Shown: positions 31,258 to 41,907 of the stretch, piece by piece | Numbering within the stretch: position 1 is the stretch's first letter | How the letters are laid out: each line of letters starts with the position of its first letter | NCBI GenBank assembly: GCA_026168455.1 | Contig: CM047429.1 | Coordinates: 35,262,066-35,326,065 of the forward strand | Direction: 5' to 3' | DNA: 64,000 bases | Source: Theocolax elegans | Taxonomy: Eukaryota > Arthropoda > Insecta > Hymenoptera > Cerocephalidae | Notes under the pieces: generated by a model | The model's database searches: none | Seen by the model: the letters and a program-made list of their open reading frames with translations, nothing else | Told to the model about the DNA's origin: nothing | Position numbers and translations under genes: made by a program

Positions 31258-32518
31258 TGTGACGTGCCAACCTTTCTTTGGGTTTTACCGTTACTATAGA
31301 TTTTGCTGCTTGTTATTAGATTAGATGTAAGTTAGGTGCGAAACCATCTTTGCATCTAAATCTTGTTGCAGACTTATTAATCCGGGTTTTATGTGTAAAT
31401 TGAGACACATTATATTAGCACACATTGGCTATTATATCTGGAGTGTGTATTTGAGTATATTAATTATATATATTTTGTATGTATTATACACATTTCTATC
31501 ACCGCGTATTGGGCCATAGAAATGGTAGTGTGTGATTTAATAATACTTAATGAATAACTATAAATTTTATATATATATATTTACAATATTTATTTATTTA
31601 ATTTCATTACAAATCCTTATAATAAAAGGACTTGTACTAATAAAACTATGAAATCTAATGTAAATGCTACGAAGGCTTATCAATCAATGAATATTGTATA
31701 TAAATTTCCGTCCTTTATATACTATCTTTACCTCATTAGTACAAATCCTTTTTAAACATTTTTCGTCATATTTTACATTAATTTCGTATTTTGATTTTTT
31801 ATTTTAAATCATATTTTCTTTCTTGTTTCTATATACATGTAATATTATCTAAAATTCTAATTATTTACAAGAAATAATTGCATATTTATTTTCATATCCT
31901 ATGCATTTTTGTAATTACTTTTATTTTATAATTTTTTTTTATTAATTCTATAACCTCAATTATTTCTACATTTAAAAATAATCTTAAATTCATTTTTTAA
32001 ACTTACAATCGTTTTTTATTCTACTTATAAATTTCACTTTGTCTTTTACACAATTACAAAATTAAATATATTATAATTTTTATTATTTTTAAATGTACAA
32101 ATATCTTCGCATACTGATTTTGCATAAACATATAATTTTTGTAATTAATTTCTGTTTTGCCGTAAAATTAAAAATTAAATTCTTTTTTATACATTTTAAA
32201 TTGAATATTTGTATTTATTTTATTGTATAATAATATTCTATTTACAATTAATTATTCATTTAATTATAAAATATTTATTTTTAATATAACTGCAATTGCA
32301 TTTTTATTATTTCTAAATTTGCGCTTTAAATCGTGACACGCTATAATTCTAAGAATTTACATGTTAGTCAATTTCAGCTGACAATATTCTTGTGGATATT
32401 TACATTTATATATAGTTCATTGATCTTTCTAAGAAATCTATTTTGATGACCTATATCCTCTTATATAAATTTACGTATTTATGAAATAATATAATTATAT
32501 GTAGTTGTATACGTCACA
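31258..32518 (-). repeat. 5' LTR of nested element (1,261 bp)
   Basis: Same as 22,593-23,853. It lies next to the primer-binding site at 31,237-31,254, which makes it the 5' LTR of the minus-strand element. A plus-strand frame starting at 32,505 inside its last bases is read-through from the host Gypsy element. Confidence 0.92.
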
Positions 32519-33965
32519 ACAGGAGATAGCGAACTGGAGGGTTATGCGTAACGATAGCTTCGATAATAGTGATACATCACTTAAAGAATTTCCAATAAAC
32601 AAAAATAAAACATCAATACAAAACTACGTCTCGAACTTACAAGATCCCAATGAAGATACATCTTCTTCATCCTCCAACGAAGGAGAAATATTGAACCCCA
32701 AGTTCCAGTCAACAATGAAAAGGTCCATCGCACATAAAACAATTGAAGACTCAGATGAGGAAAAAGATCTAGAAGAAGAAATGAAACCAAGTAATTTCAA
32801 ACCCGGAGAAACACAAAAATTTATGAATGAACTAAAAGATTCATATTTTTGGATGGATACCATGCTTATGAACCCACAAAATGAAACTAACGAAATAGTT
32901 GATGCTGAAGACAAAACGCATAGTATAGACTCAGATGAACTATATTGGGAAGGAGGAAACGGACCTATAATTTCACCTGTTCCACGAAATGCAAAATCTC
33001 TCTCACCATCTCCTAAGAAAACCAACGAAAATGCTAACACCATATACAAACCCCAAATTTCACCTACCGTAATACAATCCTGGTTAGATGAATCTAGAAC
33101 AACCCAAATACGTCACCACACTCCGATTGCAACAGGCATAACGCAAAGGTCACCTGTTAAAGGCCCACGTGCACGATCTACTCCATTAAATGAAATAACG
33201 CCTAAATTAAACACTTGGCACAAATTATCAACAATCCATCAAGAAGATAGCGAAGAAGAAACTGATAATGATGAACAAGAGAATCACACCATACAAGACA
33301 CGCCAAAACGACATTACGTCACAAATCGTTCGTCAGAAAACACTGTTACCAAAGATAGAGAAAAAACCTCACCTCCTATTCCGACAACAAGATCCATCGA
33401 CACACGTCCGTTATCACACAATGACCAAATAATAGTAGGACCATTACCTCTCTTGTCTAATACGCCTTATCAAAACAAAAACGTAATCATTTCTAACACC
33501 AGAGAATGTCTAACTTATTTAAAAGACAACATAGTGCACTTTATTTCAGCAGACCTAACGCTATCTTCTCTGAACAGTCGTCTTTTATTAGATTTAGACA
33601 TAATTTCGAAAGAAGACCTTATGTCACAAAGCCCTTCGATAGGCGATGTCCTTATAACACACAATCGAAAACGTTATATTTTCAGCCTCGTAATAGTAGA
33701 AAATGAAAAGGATAAAATCACTCCTCACACTCTAAAATTTTGTTTCGAAACCCTAAACACGAAAATTCAAGAAAAAGAGATAAAATCTTTTAGAATATGT
33801 CGAAAAGGCGAATTGACTGATTACCTACCTAGAGGACAACTACTAAAACATTTAATTGATAACATACATGCTCAAGATTTAACAATAACACTCTGCCAAG
33901 GAACCTGCATAACACCGTCACAGGAACAACGTACAATGATCTTACAAGAGTGCCATAATAAATAA
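32519..33965 (+). CDS. Gypsy pol linker with acidic region and possible macro-like domain
   Basis: Continuation of the outer Gypsy after the nested LTR element; the ATG at 32,505 is in the LTR and not a native start. The first ~280 residues are low-complexity, Ser/Thr/Glu/Asp-rich and probably disordered. From about 33,470 a compact region follows: NIVHFISADLTLSS, SIGDVLITHNRKRYIFSLVI, LKFCFETLNTKIQE, IKSFRICRKGELTDYLP and DLTITLCQGTCI. The strand-helix alternation and conserved 'F-I-S-A-D' and 'I-G-D-V' blocks resemble a region I recall between RNase H and integrase in other insect Gypsy elements, somewhat macro-domain-like. That reading is inference. It ends with TAA at 33,963; the integrase begins immediately. 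Confidence 0.6.
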
Positions 33966-34968
33966 ATAAAAATCTATTTGGAGGACATCGAGGAGTTCAC
34001 AAAACATACAGAAGAATCAGAGAACGATATCACTGGGAATGAATGAAACTTGAAGTAGAAAATTATATTCGAAAGTGCAGAATATGTCAAGAACAAAAAC
34101 TGACACGAATAAAAACTAAGGAACCAATGGTAATAACTGATACACCCACCGAAGTGTTCGAGAAAATTGCTATAGACACCGTAGGACCTTTACCCCAATC
34201 CACTTCCGGGAACATACACATTTTAACGATGCAATGCCTATTATCTAAATTTTGCATAGCGGTACCTGTTCCTAATATACAAGCCATCACCATCGCCGAT
34301 GCATTAGCCAGACACTTCATCGCACATTTCGGAGTACCTAAAATAATATTAACTGATAGAGGCCGGAGTTTTCGAAATAAATTATTAGAAGAATTATCAA
34401 ACATTTTTGGCTTTTTCCTAGCTACCACGACAGCGTACCATCCCCAAATTAACGGTGGCTGGAAAGAAGTCATATAATGATAGCCGACTTTGTCCGAAAT
34501 AAGGCAAAAGACAAACAAGATTGGGATAAAGTCATCCCCTTTGCCATCCACGAGTATAACACGTCGGTACACACATCTACAGGCTTTACACCATTCGAAA
34601 TAATCTACGGAAAAACAGCAAGAGCACCTTCTAAATTACCAGATGAATTCCAACTAGAAACCTATAATTCATATATCCGAGACTTAGTGCATTGCTTACA
34701 AAATATAAAAGAAACAGCCCGAGAAAACTTAATCAAAGCCAAACATAAAAGTAAACAATACTATGATCGAAACGCAAAACCACAACAACTACAAGTCGGA
34801 ATGCCAGTACTAGTTCTTAAAGAACCAAAAAAGGGTAAACTAGATAATTATTACAAAGGAAATTTTATAATAAAAGAAATTAAGGACAATAATAACGTGA
34901 TTGTAGAATCTGAAAATGGCAAACAGTTATTAAAACATAAAGATAAAATTAAAAGATGTTATGTGTAA
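33966..34968 (+). pseudogene. Gypsy integrase, with stop and frameshift
   Basis: Retroviral-type integrase that inserts the DNA copy. The zinc-binding N-terminus is read through an in-frame stop near 34,040: GGHRGVHKTYRRIRE and then KCRICQEQK (H-H-C-C). The catalytic core follows: IAIDTVGPLP (first Asp) and IILTDRGRSFRNK (second Asp). The frame breaks near 34,455-34,465, at the position of the catalytic Glu helix, so no continuous core is made. After the break the C-terminal part reads IPFAIHEYNTSVHTSTGFTP and then the chromatin-proximal KGNFIIKEI. The two pieces overlap at 34,477. The family call is clear; function is lost. Confidence 0.8.
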
Positions 34969-36789
34969 ACCGTACAAACACCATCTCACACCTAAAAATT
35001 CAGGTCTATTTTATTCTTCTATTACTCATCGTAACCAAAATCATCACGACAACCCCTACAAAACTAGAAAACGCGCCGAAATTCAAGATAACTAAATTAT
35101 TGAACAATCCAGGTATTCATTATGAATACCTAGGTGACTTAAGCCTAATCAGAAATCAATGGAGAATCACCATCACATTAAATTGTCAAAATCTACAAGG
35201 GACCGTAGAAGGAAAAGAACAACAAATGAAAAATGCATACCAACAATGCCAACGTTATCTAAATAACGAATGTCACGATATGATACCCGTAACGCAATTT
35301 TTACAACAGCTAGAAACACTAAAACAGTATGCTGGCAACATTATCGAATACTTCACACTACCGACATTTAAAACACATCGAACAAATATTCGCTCATATA
35401 CGAAACGAGGAGCCCCATTACAATTTGTCGGTTGGGCTAGCAAGAAACTATTCGGAACTATGGACTCAGATGACAGAGAACAACTAACAAATGAAATAAA
35501 CACATTATATGAACGACAGAATAATATGTCATTATTAGCCGCACAACAAACCCATATTATCCGATCAAACCTGGAATCCATTCACGACGAACTACAAAAA
35601 AGGGAAAACCAAACAACAAAGTTATTTTATCAGCTAAACTAAGCAATCAATACGCTAACAACACATGAAAACAAAACAAAAATTACAGAAACAATCCTAA
35701 CGTGGGTAATAGAATTTGAACAATCCCTAGGAATCTTCATAGAGTCTTATCGTACTCTACTTAGCGTCATAGAACAAACATGCAAAGGACACCTACATCC
35801 ACTACTCTTATCGCAAGAACAATTACAACAACTACTAAAAGAAACAAATAACCACGAAGCAAACCAAACTACACCTTGGCAAAGCCAAGAAATAATACCA
35901 GAATATTTATTCTCAGTATCCAAGACTACTGTTACTACTTCAAACGGTCGTTTAATCGTAACGCTGTTATTTCCACTAGTAGACACAACCAAGTTTTCAA
36001 TATATAAGATACACCCGTTACCAGTACCTGTTAACCTGCATAAAAACATTACCAGTTATGCCAGCGTAACACCTCGTCACACACATCTTTTCGTCACGCA
36101 CAAACTTCATAACTATTTTCTATCTAATGAAAAATTCATATCTACCTGCATAAAACACGCAGTACTTTTCTTATGCCCTCCAACAGAGCCCATCTTTGGA
36201 AATACCTTCGACTCGCCGTGCGAACACGCCCTCTTCAGCTCACCATCACATGAAGTTCTCGGAAAGTGCGACATCACGTTATCACGCAACGATAACCCAA
36301 AATGGATAATACTGCTTTCAACGGATGAATGGTTATATGCAACTAGACACCCAACACATAAAAATCGTATGCAACGATGAATCAAAACTGGATACAATGC
36401 TAGAAGGAACAGGAATCATATCGATCAACGGACGATGTACAACTCACACATCAACTACGACGCTATATGGCGTCAACAACCTGAATATTAACGAAACCTT
36501 CTTGTACAACCCAAACATCTCATTAAATCTAACATCGTTCATAACGAAAATCGTACCCATTCCAACCGAAACAACGAATTTGGATATAGAAAACGACTTA
36601 ACAGCAACGATCAGTAATTGGGATAACAGCGAAGACTCCATTTCATTAAAACAACTGGAAACGAAATTCATCGAAATATCTCAACAACGAAGATCACAAG
36701 AGAACACCATAATCTACGCTACATCTGGTCTCGTAACTAATATAATAATAATCACAATAATATACTTTTTATTAACGAAACACAAATAG
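34956..36789 (+). pseudogene. Gypsy env, one stop and one frameshift
   Basis: Envelope-type fusion protein of the errantivirus/baculovirus F group. It begins 13 bases before the end of integrase at ATG 34,956. The first ~35 residues hold a hydrophobic signal segment (VYFILLLLIVTKII). A basic cleavage-like site followed by a Gly-rich helix lies near 35,400 (YTKRGAPLQFVGWASKKLFG), as expected for the fusion peptide. A stop interrupts at 35,640-35,642 and the frame continues after it. A second break near 36,350 moves to another frame. The C-terminus has a membrane segment (YATSGLVTNIIIITIIYFLL). Two lesions make this copy inactive. Confidence 0.75.
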
Positions 36790-37395
36790 GTCTAAAAAAA
36801 AAAGTACTTTTGAATGAAATTCTTCACAAAGAAATAGCAGAAAAAGAGAAGAAATGCCACTCACACTAAACACAAAACTTCCCGTAACGCTAGAACAAAA
36901 TCAAAATATAACACACAACCCAAATCCAGTAAACACATACCGACTTCATAAACTCTCACCTGAAAACACCACTCTCAAACACCATGAATCATATTCTAGA
37001 AACACTTCCCCAAACCTTACATATTTTCCAGAGATAGAATTACATCAATCATCGCATCAAATGCATAACCACACTTCCAATAAACAATTAGATCCACCAA
37101 ATAGAGTTTTAAATTCCATGCCTTCACAATTATCGCTGACTCTCATGCCACATAATCTTCCTGACCAAAGCATAACATACGCCTAAATTATAAATAAATG
37201 ATAAAATACACATACATATGCACGTTGTATTTTTAGAAACCATATATATATATATGTATACCATACTAATGTGAAACCTATTATACAATTTACCTTATAA
37301 AACAAATACCAGAAGGTGTAACAAAATTTATACACTCACCGTTTGTTTAATCCTCTTCATCCAGCCCCAACCCCCCCCCCACAATACCGCACTGA
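36790..37395 (+). other. region after env with a small unsupported frame
   Basis: A 110-aa plus frame (36,854-37,186) is Asn/Pro/His/Thr-rich (NQNITHNPNPVNTYRLHK) with no recognisable domain. It may be a minor accessory ORF or chance. A C-run near 37,370-37,381 (poly-G on the minus strand) lies directly beyond the end of the antisense ORF. Confidence 0.35.
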
Positions 37396-38610
37396 TTACA
37401 TGGCAGTACCCTTTCGCACACAGAATCTGCACACGAAAGGATCCTCACTGGCACAACCCAAACAGACCTTTCCCTTAGAGCAGGTCACACACATTTTCCA
37501 CACTCCACCTTCATCACACACCTCCATCCCACACTCCAAGCAAAAGGGAACACCTCCTAAATTATTAGGAATTACGGGTTCCTTAGATTTCAACGAAATC
37601 CGGTTCCTCAACCCCAAAGCAACGGACCTCGCCAAACCATCAGTCGACCTTCCTCCATTTAAAAACAATTTTTCGTAAATTTCCCTCTCCGAAAATCCTT
37701 GTTTCCTTAGTTTTTCTCTTTCCCGATATAACCTCTGCCTTTTGTTCGTAGCTTCCCGCCTCTCTTCCACTAACGCTGCTCCTCCTTTTCTCTTCTTCTT
37801 ATTCCCACAATCAGAATTTTTTAAACAAACTGCCGGCTGATTACCTATACACTCCTCAATCAACTTCCTTATCTCCTGAGTGTGCAGAGTATTATGATTT
37901 GAATTAGGAGAATCCACAGATAAATCAATGACTTCAGACATACCAGCTTCTTCCACAGCAAATAATGAATCGCTAGAAACCTGTTTTTCACCCGTCAAGT
38001 CGGAAACAACACCAAGCATACTGACGGTAGGATTAATATCAACAAAAGCAGAAACCTCACTGTCTTGACCGTTTTTCTCTTCACCCACGATCTCAGAAAC
38101 AATCTCAACATTCGATGTCTCAGAATCATGTTGACGAACAGAAACGTCATCGGAAATTAAAATTTGAGAAGTTAAATCTCCATCCCAAACTGCCTTCATA
38201 ATCTCACACTGCGAAAACGCGTCGCGTAACTTCAAACTCTCCGTCTGCACATCAACGTCACACGAACTACTCAGATTACACTGAGTCGACACCGAATTCT
38301 TTAAAGCCAAATCACTTTGACATGTCGCGTCCACACCACAATATATTTCACATTGAATACCAATGCAATTCACCGGCACACCATTCTGACTCAGATTATT
38401 AAAATGTCCCAAATTGTCCCTTGTGATAAAACACCAACGTTGATCTCGACAAAAATCACGCATCTCTCGACGAAAATCACGCATTTCCTCCAGAAATTCA
38501 CGTCTTTGCTCCCGAATTTCGTCCCAAAAAAGTCGACGTTGTTCAAACATTTCTTCGTCGAACAACCTTCGAACATCACGTAAATTATAATTTGAACCAC
38601 TTGAACTCAT
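37396..38610 (-). CDS. long antisense ORF with C-terminal Cys-rich finger, unrecognised
   Basis: Intact minus-strand frame inside the plus-strand Gypsy element, between env and the 3' LTR. An upstream Met at 38,655 would add a 15-residue hydrophobic stretch coded by an A-rich run. The Met at 38,610 (MSSSGSNYNLRDVRRLF) is the likelier start and gives about 404 aa. Residues about 10-60 are a charged coiled coil (EMFEQRRLFWDEIREQRR onward). The middle is Ser/Asp/Val-rich. A basic patch (NKKKRKGG) and a helical block (REREKLRKQGFSEREIYEKL) precede a nine-Cys C-terminus spaced C2C, 4, C, 8, C2C, 5, C2C, 7, C2C. That spacing looks like a zinc finger. The overlapping plus strand is full of stops. 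I do not recognise the family. Confidence 0.65.
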   Translation of the reverse strand: MSSSGSNYNLRDVRRLFDEEMFEQRRLFWDEIREQRREFLEEMRDFRREMRDFCRDQRWCFITRDNLGHFNNLSQNGVPVNCIGIQCEIYCGVDATCQSDLALKNSVSTQCNLSSSCDVDVQTESLKLRDAFSQCEIMKAVWDGDLTSQILISDDVSVRQHDSETSNVEIVSEIVGEEKNGQDSEVSAFVDINPTVSMLGVVSDLTGEKQVSSDSLFAVEEAGMSEVIDLSVDSPNSNHNTLHTQEIRKLIEECIGNQPAVCLKNSDCGNKKKRKGGAALVEERREATNKRQRLYREREKLRKQGFSEREIYEKLFLNGGRSTDGLARSVALGLRNRISLKSKEPVIPNNLGGVPFCLECGMEVCDEGGVWKMCVTCSKGKVCLGCASEDPFVCRFCVRKGTAM

Positions 38611-38655
38611 TGTCTCACTTATCACAAAAAAAAGAAAAAAAAAAGAAAAATACAC

Positions 38656-40519
38656 GTCGCGAAGTTTACGAACCTACGCCGATATAATAAACAGAATACG
38701 CACGAAACTAAATAAAAATAACTCAAAAACAACTAAAATTACAATTATAAAAATTAATTAAGACAATTTGTTAATAATAACCAAAAGAAATGATATTTGA
38801 AAACAAAATTGTATAAACCACGAGGCTCGCGCAAAGACAGACCACGTCGCTACTAATGCAGTTGCATCAAGAAACGCATTCGCGCATGTGCTATAGACCC
38901 CGTATGCACATAACTAAAGCAATACATTGAATTCAATAGAACCAAAATCTGTGCCCCCTAATTAAGACAAAAAAAGAAAAATAGAACACGTGTGGACATC
39001 TCTGGGGCATCAAACAAATCAGACGATTAATTACCTACAATCCTTTTCCCCGCAAAAACCACTTGAATTTAAAATAACCACAACGATACACATGTACATG
39101 AATACACATACACTCTTCCCCACACAAATATACACACACTACCTTCAAATAACGACTGAACGTTAGATTAACATTTACATTAACAACAAAATTTATTATA
39201 AACAAATTTTACAACATTTCAGAAGTTTAACTTAAAAATACGTAATTTCAACTTTTTAACATTATAGTACATATATATGGGTCAATAATCACAGTTTTCT
39301 GAAAGTTGCAAAATTATAAATAAATGATAATAACTCAGTAACTTACAAAGATATAAGCGTCATTTCTCGCCATAATTTGTTAATTAAGCCTCCTCTACTA
39401 GGTAAAATAATGAAAAATCGAACATGGCAAAATTATTTGTTTATTTGGAAGTTACACGAAAACTAAACATTATATACAAATATAAACCACATCTAATTTT
39501 ACAATTAAGCAGTCTTCATCGATTAACTATCGTAAACATAAAATTTGTCAATAATGTTATAAACAATTTAATTTATTTATATCGAAAATTCAAGCTATAT
39601 CAAAAATAAAAATTGAGTATCTACCACTATAACATATACAAAATAACTGTTATATTATAAAAATTAGAAATAAATAATTACATTGTTTAAAAGCGATTAA
39701 ATCGATGAATTATGCATTTACACGAATTCCACATAGCCTTAATTTTACAATTAAGACCAAAGATAATATTTTTTCAGGCAAAAACAAAACCACATTATAT
39801 TGTTATTAACAAATCAAATTGTTAATTTAAAATCACGAATAATAGATAAAACCATATCAATCATTGTATCCATCAAAGCGATAAATAAATGCACATAAAT
39901 ATCAAGAAGTCGAAAGTTAACAAATTAATTGTTTATTAAGCTATAAAATCAAAACTATTAAAAATTCTAATAAAATAAACCCACCAAATTTTACAACTAA
40001 GGTCAAAATTAATATTAATAGGAAAATATTAATAAATATAGGAAATAATGCAATAAAGTTAATTAGTTAACAACAATTAATTTGTTAATTATCAATTTCA
40101 ACGTTACGAAATATCAAAAATGCGAAGTATACTCGTAAAAATAACCTACAAACAATGAGAATTACCAAATATGTTACTTTTAACGTAAAGAAATTATTTA
40201 TAAAAACATTTTGAAACAATTTAACAACATACAATTACAAACAAATGTACGATTCCGATACGAGTTAAAAACCAAATCATGTATTACATTAATAAAATAC
40301 TGCGATTGTATAACTGAAATGTAATGAAAATACGAATTAACCTAAGGAAAAATGATAATATTATGTAAAGTCAAAACCGATAATGACTGAAACCAAAACT
40401 TATAACGATTGTAATGCACTACTGACACAAAACCAAGCATCAGCAACCGCCGCCGTTACACGTGATTCGTTTTTTCACCTAGTTTAAAACTCATTCTGAT
40501 TGCCGGGGACGGCAATCGA
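38656..40519 (+). other. AT-rich 3' untranslated region of Gypsy
   Basis: No coding frame is supported. From about 39,480 a degenerate repeat of roughly 245 bp is visible: 'aattttacaattaag' near 39,495 and 39,740 and a variant near 39,985. Its first 350 bases, upstream of the antisense ORF on the minus strand, could hold a promoter for it; I see no clear TATA box. Confidence 0.45.
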
Positions 40520-40533
40520 CGTAAAGGGGGGGA
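40520..40533 (+). promoter_or_regulatory. polypurine tract of Gypsy
   Basis: 'gtaaaggggggga' ends directly at the 3' LTR start. This is the plus-strand primer site. Confidence 0.88.
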
Positions 40534-41704
40534 TGTGACGCCCCATAGACGTCTAAATATATTTAGTTATAATAATGTATATTTTTATAAGTTGACAAAA
40601 TCGAATTATAAAGAACACGCGTAGAAATGAAAATTAAGCTCACTTTGCGAAACGGCATCGGTCGCTGACCGCTAAAGCTTCGGCGCAGCATTTTTGCAAT
40701 AAAGTCAAGAACCTAAGCTTTATGCGCGTCGATCGCTTATTGGTTCAAATCAAGGACGCAAACAGAGTGACCAATTGGCGATTTTTTTTCCTTTTCTCTC
40801 TTACGTATGTTGATGTTTATTAAGCAAGAGCAACAAGGAGAAAAAATCGCCATCTGGCAACCCTGACCCAAACGGCTCTTCAAATTGTAAATTCGAACAA
40901 TACGTTAGACTAATTTCTTCCTCCGAGCCGTTTGCCTCCGGACTTAGAGAACCCGCGAGTCCAACGTACGCAACCTGGTTAACGTGTCCCAGGAAGTGAG
41001 TTGATAGAATAGTGTCTCCGCCGTAGGATCGCCGGCGTTAGTGAATTAAATACATATCACAGAGATATTAATTGATTAGAACCGATTAATATCGTGCATC
41101 CGACGAAAAGGATCTGACCTTCGAGCAGTCGCTAACGAAATTCGACGGTAGCAGAAGGATAAGGGCCCGCTGAACGCGAATCCAGCAAATCAAGCATTCG
41201 CAGTAAGACTCTACATCATTATATTAAAAACCTTAATTCATTGCCACGAATTAATATCGTGTAATTTAAGAATAATAAAATACATGTAAAGTCTGATTAT
41301 TCGGGAACTTATTTTGGGAATTATGACTTATTATAAACACTGTATGTGATAAAGTCTAATAATAAAAACATATATCGATACTTTAAATAAAATAATATAA
41401 ATGAATAATTATTTCATAATAATACTATCCTAACAAGTAAATCCTACATAAACGTTTATAAACGTGACATAACGCTCACCAGCAGTCACGTTATTCATAG
41501 GATAGTTACGCGTGACATAACGCTCACCAGCAGTCACGTTATTCATAAGTCTTTAAACGTAACGTAACGCCACATTCACATAACGCACAGGTAAGGAAAC
41601 AGAGAGGTTCTCGAGCTGACAGCGAGTCTACCGCATTAAACAAATAATTGTTGTTTAGCGGAACTCCCGCGAAGACACCGACTTCACGAAGTCGGGTCGT
41701 AACA
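40534..41704 (+). repeat. Gypsy 3' LTR (1,171 bp)
   Basis: Matches the 5' LTR with about ten substitutions. Two length differences explain the 181-bp excess: a MITE at 40,763-40,865, and a tandem expansion around 41,450-41,545 of a unit containing 'gctcaccagcagtcacgtt'. A short minus frame across its end is a shadow. Confidence 0.92.
40763..40865. mobile_element. 103-bp hAT-like MITE in the 3' LTR
   Basis: Starts CAGAGTGACCAATTGGCGAT and ends in the inverted CGCCATCTGGCAACCCTG. Flanks 'acgcaaa' and 'acccaaa' form a 7-8-bp duplication with one mismatch, as in hAT. It is absent from the 5' LTR, so it inserted after the Gypsy element did. Confidence 0.75.
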
Positions 41705-41907
41705 ATTGCAATAAATTTGCGGAAAACGTCATTTTTAGCTCCTTTTTTTTGCAAGTGAGTAATTCAGGAAAAGCTTCTAAATGACGTCCAAAAGCTTCAA
41801 CAGAACTGTATTCTGCTTTAATGCCAGGGTTATCAGATTTATTTTGGACTCGCTGTATGGTCTTTTGTAACGCAGGATATGCTGCTGAGGGTCCTAAATT
41901 CTTGTTT
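41705..41907 (-). pseudogene. FLYWCH-MULE-type gene, exon 3 proximal half
   Basis: An acceptor (cgtatttcag) sets the exon start at 41,907. It reads NLGPSAAYPALQKTIQRVQN and then VEAFGRHLEAFPEL. It is cut by the Gypsy insertion at 41,704/41,705 and continues in frame at 13,512. The phase fits the donor of the previous exon: the split codon is completed. The exon is the linker between the zinc-finger exon and the MULE core. Confidence 0.7.

Larger units (their letters stand above)
22593..32518 (-). mobile_element. Ty3/Gypsy-type LTR element nested in the first Gypsy
   Basis: Flanked by the 4-bp duplication ACAG (22,589-22,592 and 32,519-32,522). Both LTRs are 1,261 bp (same start-to-start and end-to-end offset of 8,665) and read as identical. 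The element is 9,926 bp. In its own orientation the order is LTR, PBS, coiled-coil ORF, gag, frameshift, protease-RT-RNase H-integrase, two small ORFs, polypurine tract, LTR. No env is recognised. Except for a duplication inside pol, the genes are open, so this is the youngest or least-decayed retroelement here. Confidence 0.92.
13513..41704 (+). mobile_element. Ty3/Gypsy errantivirus-like retrotransposon, disrupted
   Basis: Full 28-kb span, flanked by the 4-bp target duplication ATTG (13,509-13,512 and 41,705-41,708). Order: 5' LTR, primer-binding site, gag, protease, RT, RNase H, acidic linker domain, integrase, env, antisense ORF, polypurine tract, 3' LTR. Gag-pol-env order with a fusion-type env marks the insect errantivirus-like branch. 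Two elements are nested inside it: a piggyBac and a minus-strand LTR element. Removing both leaves about 14.3 kb. The genes contain several frameshifts and stops, so this copy is not functional as read. The LTRs differ at only about ten substitutions, so insertion is fairly recent. Confidence 0.9.

Noticed and set aside
41539..41754. 71-codon minus frame across the end of the 3' LTR
   Set aside because: Crosses the LTR boundary and the target duplication; shadow of LTR sequence.
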